Assembly (NCBI GenBank): GCA_947591315.1
Contig: CANQDD010000020.1
Coordinates: forward strand, 1-42,920
DNA length: 42,920 bases
From: an uncultured Clostridia bacterium
Lineage (GTDB): Bacteria > Bacillota > Clostridia > UBA1381
Reading direction: 5' to 3'
The position numbers and the translations under genes were made by a program. Positions 14,533 to 20,874 of this stretch are shown here, piece after piece (within the stretch, counting starts at the first letter, position 1; every line of letters begins with the position of its first letter). The notes below the pieces were generated by a model. The model saw nothing but the letters and a program-made list of their open reading frames with translations, did no database searches and was not told the origin of the DNA.

Positions 14533-15969
14533 TTATTTCGCCAGCGGCTTCATACCCGTAAGACTGTCCCAGACGAATACTCTTGCGTTTGCGCTATGGG
14601 AATAGGTTTTTGTTTCATTGGGAGCAAAGGTCTCTGTTTGCGTATGCACATCGCTCAGCGTTCCGTTTGAGTACTCGGCAATCGCTATCGTAACGGTCTG
14701 CGGTGATGATGTGTTATTGATTACCGTTGAGATGTTGTCGGTACAAGTCAGATTAAACGGGGTAGACTGTGTAGGAACGGTAAATCCTACAACGTTACTC
14801 ATTTTACATTCAAAAGCATTTGACGCATCTACATATGCCTCATAATAACCGGGCGGCAGTTGAATACTGTAATTGTGACCCGCGCCCCATTCTATATGAT
14901 ACGCGTCACCTTGGTAGACCTTGTTTTTCCATATTTTAACATCATATCTACCCTCGCCGTACACCTCACTCCAATCAAAAGTAACTTTTGAATTACTTTG
15001 ATTTACACTTGCCGATAAGGTGGGCGACTTTAACTGAACATCATCACTTTTATAAATTGCGAATATTTGCGCCCTTGTATTATTTCTTTGATAGGTTGTC
15101 ACAGTTGCTCCAACGACGGCATTATTGCTCGGAATGTCAAGCACTCTGTCCAAATCCTTATAGTGTCTTGATTTAATTATATATCCATTATCATATTTAT
15201 AAATATACCATCGCTGATAATTTCCACCCCAGTCCTCACTTGCCGCAGCAGTGGGATTTCCATTTGATGTAACACCGGCATACGCTTCTAATAATTTTTT
15301 ATTCAAAGCAGAAGCAATAGTATAACAACCGTCAGATTCCCTTGTGAATTTCCATACTTGATTGGCATATCCGTTTTCGTTCCCAAGTCTTACAAAACCA
15401 TCATCACAAACCTCTATGGGTTTCCAGGCATCTCTGTGTAAGATAATTCCATAAAAGCTATCACCAAGATTTACGGGTTGTTCTGTTGGGGTTTCATCTG
15501 CAAAAGCAACATGAATACAGCCCCAGTAGGATACATATTGTCCGCCGTATGTATAACCTGCGGAATAATTTCTCGTTACCTTTTGTACATACCTTCCATT
15601 CCAATTCTGATGCCATGCAACATTGGTTGATTCACAAATTGCGACATGACCGTAACCGCCAGTATATACCAAAATGTCGCCCGGGCGAGGAACGCCACCT
15701 TTTTCTCGCGTCCAGCCGCTGCCGGAAGGAATGGCGTTTGTCGCATAATCGCAACCGTTACCGCTAACCGGACTGAAACCGAGATATTTATAATATGCAC
15801 TTATCAGTGCAACACATTCCCCGCTGCCCACAGTTTGTCCTACCAAACCATTAAGGTACGAAAAAGCCTCTGCTTTTGTTTTAGATGTTTTTGCAATTAC
15901 GCTGTTCACAGGTAAACAACTAAACAATACAACAAGCAACAACAACCATGATATAGCTTTTCTCTTCAT
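14533..15969 (-). CDS. secreted CHAP-domain amidase/peptidase with ricin-type lectin domain
   Basis: A 478-residue exported protein. The ATG at 15969 is chosen because GGAGG lies about 6 nt upstream and a signal peptide follows (about 1-26). Residues 31-160 are a CHAP-type NlpC/P60-like domain with catalytic C52 (S-G-E-C-V-A-L) and H108 (Y-G-H-V-A-I), which in the family cleaves peptidoglycan cross-bridges or amide bonds. Residues 166-308 look like a ricin-B-type beta-trefoil (Q-V-W-K-F-T, Y-Q-R-W-Y-I, A-Q-I-F-A-I as Q-x-W/F repeats), which binds sugars. A fibronectin-like segment (about 312-400) and a C-terminal module ending F-V-W-D-S-L-T-G-M-K-P-L follow. The gene is AT-richer than its neighbours and has a long leader, suggesting acquisition by transfer. 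A cell-wall hydrolase acting on self or competitors is the most likely role. Confidence 0.85.
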   Translation of the reverse strand: MKRKAISWLLLLVVLFSCLPVNSVIAKTSKTKAEAFSYLNGLVGQTVGSGECVALISAYYKYLGFSPVSGNGCDYATNAIPSGSGWTREKGGVPRPGDILVYTGGYGHVAICESTNVAWHQNWNGRYVQKVTRNYSAGYTYGGQYVSYWGCIHVAFADETPTEQPVNLGDSFYGIILHRDAWKPIEVCDDGFVRLGNENGYANQVWKFTRESDGCYTIASALNKKLLEAYAGVTSNGNPTAAASEDWGGNYQRWYIYKYDNGYIIKSRHYKDLDRVLDIPSNNAVVGATVTTYQRNNTRAQIFAIYKSDDVQLKSPTLSASVNQSNSKVTFDWSEVYGEGRYDVKIWKNKVYQGDAYHIEWGAGHNYSIQLPPGYYEAYVDASNAFECKMSNVVGFTVPTQSTPFNLTCTDNISTVINNTSSPQTVTIAIAEYSNGTLSDVHTQTETFAPNETKTYSHSANARVFVWDSLTGMKPLAK

Positions 15970-16001
15970 TTCAATTCCTCCCACAAATAGATTTCCCCAC
16001 C

Positions 16002-16033
16002 AAAAAATGCGTGGCACAAATCCGCACCACGCA
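16002..16033 (-). terminator. terminator-like hairpin in the leader of the CHAP gene (possible attenuator)
   Basis: Minus-strand TGCGTGG (16027-16033) and CCACGCA (16008-16014) pair around a 12-nt loop and are followed by six T residues (16002-16007), 32 nt before the start codon. In form this is an intrinsic terminator inside a leader, which would make expression depend on read-through. Confidence 0.5.
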
Positions 16034-16055
16034 CAAAAACGCGGCTCGGAAATGT

Positions 16056-16251
16056 TACCACACATTTTACTTTGTATACAAAACACCACTAAAAGAAATT
16101 CGTTGAGATAAAGTATTTTATATAAAGCCTGCGTTTTATTCAACACAAACTTTACCTCAACAAAAGCAAGAATATTCATATTTGAATATTCTAAAATATG
16201 GTATTAAAAAAGCAGTGTTATATTAAATATAACAAAGTAAAAAATGTGGTA
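16056..16251. repeat. 196-bp AT-rich segment bounded by imperfect 20-bp inverted repeats
   Basis: TACCACACATTTTACTTTGT (16056-16075) and the reverse complement of 16232-16251 match at 18 of 20 positions. The interior is AT-rich, has no plausible gene, and holds further palindromes: GAATATTC-ATATTT-GAATATTC (16170-16191) and GTTATAT-TAA-ATATAAC (16217-16233). No clear target-site duplication is seen. It could be a MITE remnant or a pair of regulatory sites flanking the leader. Confidence 0.5.
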
Positions 16252-16271
16252 CAATTATTATACCACATTTT
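16241..16271. promoter_or_regulatory. perfect 11-bp inverted repeat overlapping the CHAP -10 (operator or GerMN terminator)
   Basis: AAAATGTGGTA (16241-16251) and TACCACATTTT (16261-16271) form a perfect palindrome with a 9-nt centre. On the minus strand it is followed by T residues, so it could terminate the GerMN transcript. It also covers the -10 of the CHAP promoter, so it could equally be a repressor site. Confidence 0.55.
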
Positions 16272-16284
16272 ACGCATAAGTCAA
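16257..16284 (-). promoter_or_regulatory. promoter for the CHAP-lectin gene
   Basis: Minus-strand TTGACT (16279-16284), 16-bp spacer and TATAAT (16257-16262), immediately after the GerMN stop codon. The expected start near 16250 leaves an unusually long leader of about 280 nt. Confidence 0.6.
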
Positions 16285-16295
16285 CCGTTATTCGC

Positions 16296-16805
16296 TTAAA
16301 CAAAATAATCCGGCACAAACGTCTCGCGCATATCAATATAGCCCATAAAATCGCGCTGCGTTACGCCGTCAATCGTGAAGCGAACCGTTTTCACGCCGTC
16401 AAGCTCGGTCAGAGAGTTCACAATCTGGTAAATCGTGAGCACCTCCAAATCACGTCCTTCGGGGTGGTTGTCCGCGACGGCGCGGCTTATATCCACGCAC
16501 ACCGTCTCACCGTCGACGCTCGCCTTCAGTCCGCCCTTGATTTTCGGGATAATGCGGCGGATTTTATAATTGCTGTCACGCCCGTCCACAAGCTCGTCAA
16601 GCACGCGCTGCGCCATACGCTCGGTGCTGCCCTCGGGGATCGACGTCTTGACCGGTACGAGCCGCAGCATTTCCGCGTCCACAAAGTACAGCCGCGTCTC
16701 CGTCACCGGCACGTGCGCGCCTCGCCCCTGCGCTACAGCCGCGATCGTCAGCGCAAAAATCAAAAAATATGTAAAATACCCCGCGCACCCTGCTTTTTTC
16801 TTCAA
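16296..16805 (-). CDS. GerMN-domain sporulation/germination protein
   Basis: A 169-residue exported protein. A TTG start at 16805 is preferred: GGAGG lies exactly 8 nt before it, while the in-frame ATG at 16820 has that GGAGG inside its own codons 1-3. A hydrophobic segment (about 9-26) is followed by a GerMN domain (about 36-165) with V-T-E-T-R-L-Y-F-V-D, E-R-M-A-Q-R-V-L-D-E-L-V-D-G and I-P-x-I-K-G-G-L-K-A-S-V-D-G-E-T-V-C-V-D-I-S. GerM of B. subtilis carries such domains and helps assemble the SpoIIIA-SpoIIQ complex. This single-domain version has a signal anchor rather than a lipobox. It lies 56 bp after the TSCPD gene and is probably co-transcribed with it. Confidence 0.82.
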   Translation of the reverse strand: MKKKAGCAGYFTYFLIFALTIAAVAQGRGAHVPVTETRLYFVDAEMLRLVPVKTSIPEGSTERMAQRVLDELVDGRDSNYKIRRIIPKIKGGLKASVDGETVCVDISRAVADNHPEGRDLEVLTIYQIVNSLTELDGVKTVRFTIDGVTQRDFMGYIDMRETFVPDYFV

Positions 16806-16861
16806 CGTAAAAACCTCCATAGTAATGCTATAAACATTATATGAAGGCTTTTTAGCAAATA

Positions 16862-17113
16862 TTACTGATTTTTTGCAAGCTCCAGCGCCCGCGCAAGCTG
16901 GTCGGGACAGGACGTGCCCTTGCCGTTGCAGTTCGTGCCCTTAAGCCGCGCGATAACGTCGTCGATGTTCATGCCCTCGACAAGGCGGCTTATACCCTGC
17001 GTGTTGCCGTTGCAGCCGCGCGTAAACTGCACATTCCTTACAATGCCGTCGTCCACCTCGAACGTGATAAGCGCGCTGCACACGCCGCTCGGCTCATATG
17101 AAAATTTACCCAT
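16862..17113 (-). CDS. TSCPD domain protein (TIGR03905 family)
   Basis: An 83-residue small cytoplasmic protein. The ATG at 17113 has GGAGG about 8 nt upstream, whereas the longer in-frame start at 17134 would lie on the -10 element. The C-terminal T-S-C-P-D motif (about 68-72) names the family; cysteines at G-V-C-S, R-G-C-N-G-N-T-Q-G and N-C-N-G-K-G-T-S-C suggest metal or thiol chemistry. The same motif ends class II (B12) ribonucleotide reductases, but free-standing members have no assigned function. It is the first gene of a two-gene unit with the GerMN protein. Confidence 0.85.
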   Translation of the reverse strand: MGKFSYEPSGVCSALITFEVDDGIVRNVQFTRGCNGNTQGISRLVEGMNIDDVIARLKGTNCNGKGTSCPDQLARALELAKNQ

Positions 17114-17133
17114 CTTCGTTCCTCCTTTTCTCA

Positions 17134-17162
17134 ATTATACAACATAAATCCGCTTTTTTCAA
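17134..17162 (-). promoter_or_regulatory. promoter for the TSCPD gene
   Basis: Minus-strand TTGAAA (17157-17162), 17-bp spacer and TATAAT (17134-17139). It stands back to back with the fsa promoter; the two -35 hexamers are 7 bp apart. Confidence 0.75.
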
Positions 17163-17169
17163 TATGGTA

Positions 17170-17198
17170 TTGACTATACCGAAAAAAAATTATATAAT
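17170..17198 (+). promoter_or_regulatory. promoter for the fsa/tal gene
   Basis: TTGACT (17170-17175), 17-bp spacer and TATAAT (17193-17198), then AGGAGG (17217-17222) six nucleotides before the ATG at 17229. Confidence 0.8.
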
Positions 17199-17228
17199 AA
17201 GTTAAACCAATTTATAGGAGGAATTAAA

Positions 17229-17879
17229 ATGAAACTGTTTCTGGACACCGCTAACGTCGATGAAATCAGACAGGCGAACGACATGGGCGTTATCTGCGGC
17301 GTTACGACAAACCCGTCGCTCATTGCGAAGGAGGGCAGAGATTTTGTCGAGGTAGTAAAGGAAATTACAACGATTGTTGACGGCCCGATAAGCGCGGAGG
17401 TCATCTCGCTCGAGGCTGACAAAATGGTCGAGGAGGCGAAGCCGCTCGCGGCTATCCACAAGAACATCATAATCAAGATACCGATGTGCGCGGCGGGACT
17501 TAAAGCCGTAAAGCAGCTCACAAAGCTCGGTATAAAGACGAACGTGACGCTCGTATTCTCGGCGGCGCAGGCGCTTTTGGCGGCGCGCGCGGGCGCGACA
17601 TACGTAAGCCCGTTCCTCGGCAGACTTGACGACATCGGCACGAACGGCATGATTTTAATCGAGGAAATCGCGGATATATTCAAGCTTCACGACATCAAGA
17701 CGGAGATAATCGCGGCAAGCATCAGACACCCGATCCACGTAATCGACGCGGCAAGAGCCGGCTGCGACATCGCGACCGTGCCGTACAAGGTTATCACGCA
17801 GATGATCAACCACCCGCTCACCGACAAGGGAATTGAAAGATTTTTGAAGGACTGGGAAACCGTTCCGAAAAGTGAATAA
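17229..17879 (+). CDS. fsa: fructose-6-phosphate aldolase / transaldolase-like protein (TalC/MipB family)
   Basis: A 216-residue TIM-barrel aldolase of the small transaldolase subfamily. M-K-L-F-L-D-T-A-N at the start, V-T-T-N-P-S-L (25-31), the Schiff-base lysine K83 in I-I-I-K-I-P and [11 protein letters not shown] (105-115) are all intact. Such proteins transfer dihydroxyacetone between sugar phosphates in the non-oxidative pentose phosphate pathway, or cleave fructose 6-phosphate; the two activities cannot be separated by eye, so the symbol is a family label. It is monocistronic with a strong promoter. The promoter of a small RNA starts 5 bp after the stop codon, and no separate terminator lies between them, so fsa read-through would extend across that RNA to its terminator. 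Confidence 0.92.
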   Translation: MKLFLDTANVDEIRQANDMGVICGVTTNPSLIAKEGRDFVEVVKEITTIVDGPISAEVISLEADKMVEEAKPLAAIHKNIIIKIPMCAAGLKAVKQLTKLGIKTNVTLVFSAAQALLAARAGATYVSPFLGRLDDIGTNGMILIEEIADIFKLHDIKTEIIAASIRHPIHVIDAARAGCDIATVPYKVITQMINHPLTDKGIERFLKDWETVPKSE

Positions 17880-17884
17880 AACTG

Positions 17885-17913
17885 TTGACATTTCGGCGGA
17901 GTTGTGATATTAT
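17885..17913 (+). promoter_or_regulatory. promoter of the antitoxin RNA
   Basis: TTGACA (17885-17890), 17-bp spacer and TATTAT (17908-17913). It begins 5 bp after the fsa stop codon. The -35 is perfect, which fits a strongly and constitutively made antisense RNA. Confidence 0.75.
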
Positions 17914-17919
17914 AATCAA

Positions 17920-18003
17920 GTGAAATGAGATTATAACAAAAAACAATTGTCTCACCAAACGGCAAACACCTCAGAGAATGCTACTCTCTGAGGGGTTTTT
18001 TTT
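17920..18003 (+). ncRNA. candidate type I antitoxin RNA (par RNAII-like)
   Basis: An RNA of about 84 nt, defined by its promoter and a strong terminator, with no coding potential. Nucleotides 17923-17956 match 18114-18147 at 29 of 34 positions. The latter is the antisense of the toxin start-codon and Shine-Dalgarno region. Two of the five differences become G-U pairs, so 31 of 34 positions could pair with the toxin mRNA and block ribosome entry. The transcripts converge on a shared hairpin, as in the Enterococcus par/Fst locus. The RNA is called from sequence alone. Confidence 0.7.
17969..18003. terminator. terminator of the antitoxin RNA, shared with the convergent toxin mRNA
   Basis: A 9-bp stem CCTCAGAGA (17969-17977) / TCTCTGAGG (17985-17993) with a 7-nt loop, then GG and eight T residues (17996-18003). 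On the minus strand the hairpin is followed by a less T-rich tract, so the toxin transcript may end here too, placing the same hairpin in both RNAs. Confidence 0.85.
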
Positions 18004-18035
18004 GAGATTATGTATATAATCAAAGCCGGGGCTGT

Positions 18036-18137
18036 TTACTTTTTATTGGCAAACTTTCTGTCCAACCACTTGCAGAAATAATATGAAATTACGTCTGCCG
18101 CGACAGATATTATAAATGAAATTATAACATTAGACAA
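18036..18137 (-). CDS. small hydrophobic peptide, candidate Fst/Ldr-like type I toxin
   Basis: A 33-residue peptide, too short for usual gene calling. The start is TTG at 18137, 8 nt after GGAGG (18146-18150); an ATG 7 nt further on is out of frame and stops after two codons. Residues 4-22 form one membrane-spanning stretch rich in I, V, F, A and Y with one aspartate (D15). The C-terminus is cationic, K-W-L-D-R-K-F at 23-29 and K-K at the end. A hydrophobic helix followed by W-L-D and a charged tail is typical of Fst-type membrane toxins and related small peptides. The mRNA has a CTCC-GAAA-GGAG hairpin (18147-18158) that hides the Shine-Dalgarno. Its 5' segment (18163-18173) is complementary over 11 nt to a 3' segment (18044-18054). 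Expected action is membrane depolarisation when antitoxin RNA is lost; this is inference. Confidence 0.72.
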   Translation of the reverse strand: MSNVIISFIISVAADVISYYFCKWLDRKFANKK

Positions 18138-18178
18138 TTGCCTCACCTCCTTTCGGAGATTTGTTTGCCAATACACTA

Positions 18179-18208
18179 ATTATACCCCACCATGTCACAT
18201 TTTGTCAA
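18179..18208 (-). promoter_or_regulatory. promoter of the toxin mRNA
   Basis: Minus-strand TTGACA (18203-18208), 18-bp spacer and TATAAT (18179-18184), with both hexamers perfect. The expected start near 18172 gives a leader of about 35 nt containing the Shine-Dalgarno hairpin. Confidence 0.8.
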
Positions 18209-18228
18209 CAAATTACGCAAGCGCAAAA

Positions 18229-18258
18229 AAAAGAACGGCTCTAATGAACCGTTCTTTT
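18229..18258. terminator. terminator after the SLH/cohesin gene
   Basis: A 10-bp stem AAAAGAACGG (18229-18238) / CCGTTCTTTT (18249-18258), 25 bp past the stop of the SLH gene. On the minus strand it continues into a run of T, so it separates that gene from the toxin promoter. Confidence 0.85.
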
Positions 18259-18282
18259 AATAATCACTGAATCAATCATCAA

Positions 18283-20772
18283 TTACTTTACGAAAGCACT
18301 GTAGATGATTACAGCAGCCTGAGCTCTTGTAGCATTAGCCTTCGGAGCGAATGTACCGTCACCCATACCGTTTATGATACCTACATTAGCGAGGTCATAT
18401 ACAGCAGCCTTTGCCCAGTCAGCAATGTCAGCGTCATCCGAGAATGCCGCAACTGCCGCGCCGTTAAGCGACTTGTTCATTACGATTGCAGCCTTCTGCG
18501 TCATAAGAGCCATCTGCTCTCTCGTAATCAGGTCATACGGGCCGAAGTTACCGTCGCCGTAACCAGATACGATACCGAGCTGAGCCGCAACAGCTACATT
18601 GTGATAGAACCAAGCGTCTGTCGGAACATCGTTGAATGTCGTGTCAGCATAGTCGCTCGACTTACCGATCGCATTGATAAGCATCTGAGCATATTCAGCT
18701 CTTGTAATCTGACCGCCCGGATCAAATGTACCGTCGCCTCTGCCGCTTACAATGTTCTTCATAGCAAGTACGGATACAGCCTGCTGTGCCCAGTCATAAC
18801 CTGCCATATCGGTGAAGCTGCCGAGCAATCCGCCCGAAAGCGAGCCTGTGTTACCGTTTGCGAGAACACCGCTGCTGCCCGACGTATCGTTGCTGCCGCT
18901 GCCGCTTGACGATGAACCGCTGCCTGTGCTCTTTTCCTTAACCTTATAGCTTGCCGTAGCGGTCGTCGTATGGCCGTTAGCGTCTAAATATTTTACAGTA
19001 AATTCAATCGGCTCATCCTTTGCAGTCTTTGCGAGCGGAGTGAACTTAAATGTATACGTCTTATCGGTCGTAATTTTCGTTAACGGATAGTCTGTGTCAG
19101 CCTCGTTAATCGTCAGTCTTTCCTTCGCTACCGTTCCGTCAGCAGCCTTTGACTCAACAGTAATGCCTGTTGCGGAAAGAACATTGTAGGAAGCACCGTC
19201 AACATTTACGGATATAGAATCCTTGACACCGTCATGCGGAATCTCAGCGCCGCTCTTATCCTTTGCCGGCTTAATTGTAAACTTGAGCGATACGCTGTCG
19301 CCTACATATATATCCTTAGATGTCTTAAGCGGTGAGATTGAACCGTCTGCCGCATTGTTCTTCTCAGGTGTTGTACCTGCTTCACCCTCGTCAACGATTT
19401 CACCGCTGCTCTTCTTAACGAGCTGAGCGCTAACCTTCGCTGTGTTGTTGTATGCGCGAACCTTGAGCTTGCCTATAACGTCGTTAATATCGTCAATACC
19501 TGCCTGCTGGCAGAGAGCCTTGATGTTATCAGCGCCGAGATAGCCGTTCATAAAGTTCTCATACTGATCCTTTGTAAGAACGATATCGCCGTTATCTGTT
19601 TCAAGAACTACTACGTAATCCTCATCATATACGGCATCCTTCGTATTGCCGGCATCGTCGGTAACCGTTACCTTCGGAATGATGAAGTACGCTGAATCCT
19701 TCTCCGTCGCACCATGTGCCGGAGCGTCTGTAACATCGCCGCCGCTCAGAACATCGCTGAACGGAATATCAAACGACTCGGGAACCGCATAAGGCAGCCT
19801 TACATTTGAAGCAAGCATATTGCCCTCGCCTACCTTAACAGGAGCATTTAACGGATCGTCGAGGACTTGTGTTCCCTCTTGGAATGCTATCTGCTTTTCT
19901 GTTGTCATAGGCTTGCTAAGCTTAAGCGTAAGCGTTGTTACCTTGCCCGTACCGTCTGCGGAGCTTACAGGACTCGAACCATATGAGAAGCGGTAAGTAT
20001 ATTTATGCGTTGCGGCATCATATAACTCCGCAGTTCCGGCAGGATTCGAGGTTACTTCCGTTACTTCATCAGGCATTACTATTATGAATTCACCTGCGTT
20101 TAATGTCGGCATTCCGACATAGTTTACATCAACCGTGATTTCCGTATAGTCGTCATTTGCTGTAGGCTCGCCGAATACGAAACCAATCGTCGAGGTTACA
20201 TCCGGATCGAGCGGCTTCTTACCGTTCGGATCAGGCGTTGCAACAGCGCCGGGAGTTGCGTCGGTCTTCGGAGGAGCATCCGGGTCTCTCGGAAGGGCAG
20301 CGCTTGCCGTACCCAAACCGCTTCCTACCTTAAGAGGAGCGTTAAGCGGGTTGTCGAGAAGCTGCGATCCGTCCGCAATCGTTATAGTCTTGTCGGAAAA
20401 TAACGTTTCGGTCGTAATTGTAAGCGTTGTTATCTTACCCGTACCGTCTTCGGAGCTTACAGGACTCGAACCGTATGAGAAGCGGTAAGTATATGTATGC
20501 GTTGCGGCATCATATAACTCCGCGGTTCCGGCAGGATTGGATTTTACTGCCGTTACCTCATCAGGCATTACTATTATAATTTCGCCTGCGTTTAATGTCG
20601 GCATTCCAGCATAGCCTACATCAAGCGTGATTGTACCGTCGCTCTGATATGCAGGTGTGGAAAGTGTAAAGCTCTCTCCCGCCGCGCTCGCGGTAATCGT
20701 CAAGCCGGAAAGCATCGTGACAACCATAGCAAGAGCGCAAAGAAGAGAAATCAACTTTTTGTTTCTAATCAT
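18283..20772 (-). CDS. SLH-anchored surface protein with two cohesin-like modules
   Basis: An 829-residue exported protein. A signal peptide (about 1-31) precedes two near-identical beta-sandwich modules (about 35-160 and 195-327) of cohesin/carbohydrate-binding type: G-T-I-T-L-D-V-G-Y-A-G-M-P-T-L-N-A-G-E and F-S-Y-G-S-S-P-V-S-S recur. A P/D-rich linker (161-192) joins them. Residues 335-612 look like further Ig-like domains, followed by an S/G-rich linker (614-646). Three SLH domains (653-702, 713-765, 775-829; each with an F-x-D, W-A/F and I-T-R-A/E-Q pattern) attach it to cell-wall polysaccharide. Codon and base use are AT-richer and more uniform than in nearby housekeeping genes. AAAGGGG precedes the ATG. 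It lies 102 bp downstream of the dockerin gene and may share its promoter. Scaffold-type function is inferred; true cohesin activity is unproven. Confidence 0.82.
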   Translation of the reverse strand: MIRNKKLISLLCALAMVVTMLSGLTITASAAGESFTLSTPAYQSDGTITLDVGYAGMPTLNAGEIIIVMPDEVTAVKSNPAGTAELYDAATHTYTYRFSYGSSPVSSEDGTGKITTLTITTETLFSDKTITIADGSQLLDNPLNAPLKVGSGLGTASAALPRDPDAPPKTDATPGAVATPDPNGKKPLDPDVTSTIGFVFGEPTANDDYTEITVDVNYVGMPTLNAGEFIIVMPDEVTEVTSNPAGTAELYDAATHKYTYRFSYGSSPVSSADGTGKVTTLTLKLSKPMTTEKQIAFQEGTQVLDDPLNAPVKVGEGNMLASNVRLPYAVPESFDIPFSDVLSGGDVTDAPAHGATEKDSAYFIIPKVTVTDDAGNTKDAVYDEDYVVVLETDNGDIVLTKDQYENFMNGYLGADNIKALCQQAGIDDINDVIGKLKVRAYNNTAKVSAQLVKKSSGEIVDEGEAGTTPEKNNAADGSISPLKTSKDIYVGDSVSLKFTIKPAKDKSGAEIPHDGVKDSISVNVDGASYNVLSATGITVESKAADGTVAKERLTINEADTDYPLTKITTDKTYTFKFTPLAKTAKDEPIEFTVKYLDANGHTTTATASYKVKEKSTGSGSSSSGSGSNDTSGSSGVLANGNTGSLSGGLLGSFTDMAGYDWAQQAVSVLAMKNIVSGRGDGTFDPGGQITRAEYAQMLINAIGKSSDYADTTFNDVPTDAWFYHNVAVAAQLGIVSGYGDGNFGPYDLITREQMALMTQKAAIVMNKSLNGAAVAAFSDDADIADWAKAAVYDLANVGIINGMGDGTFAPKANATRAQAAVIIYSAFVK
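19926..20142 (-). repeat. direct DNA repeat copy 2 encoding the second cohesin-like module
   Basis: This stretch is a close nucleotide copy of about 20418-20634, offset by 492 bp (164 codons). Long blocks such as that at 19960 and 20452 differ by single substitutions only, which indicates a recent in-frame duplication. Confidence 0.8.
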
Positions 20773-20825
20773 GTTTGTTTTAACCCCTTTCAGAATTATC
20801 CTATTATCCTATATTTAATAACCGC

Positions 20826-20854
20826 CATTCAGCCGCGCAAAGCGCAGCCGAATG
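20826..20854 (-). other. intercistronic hairpin between dockerin and SLH/cohesin genes
   Basis: CATTC-AGCCGCGC (20826-20838) and GCGCAGCCGAATG (20842-20854) pair with a 3-nt loop and two mismatched or G-U positions. No strong T-tract follows on the minus strand, so it may be an attenuator or RNA stabiliser between co-transcribed genes. Confidence 0.45.
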
Positions 20855-20874
20855 ACAAGGCTATTACGTATTGA

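Noticed and set aside
15970-16179. 70-codon N-terminal extension of the CHAP protein
   Set aside because: The extension precedes a proper signal peptide and Shine-Dalgarno at 15969, has no similarity to exported proteins, and covers leader hairpins.
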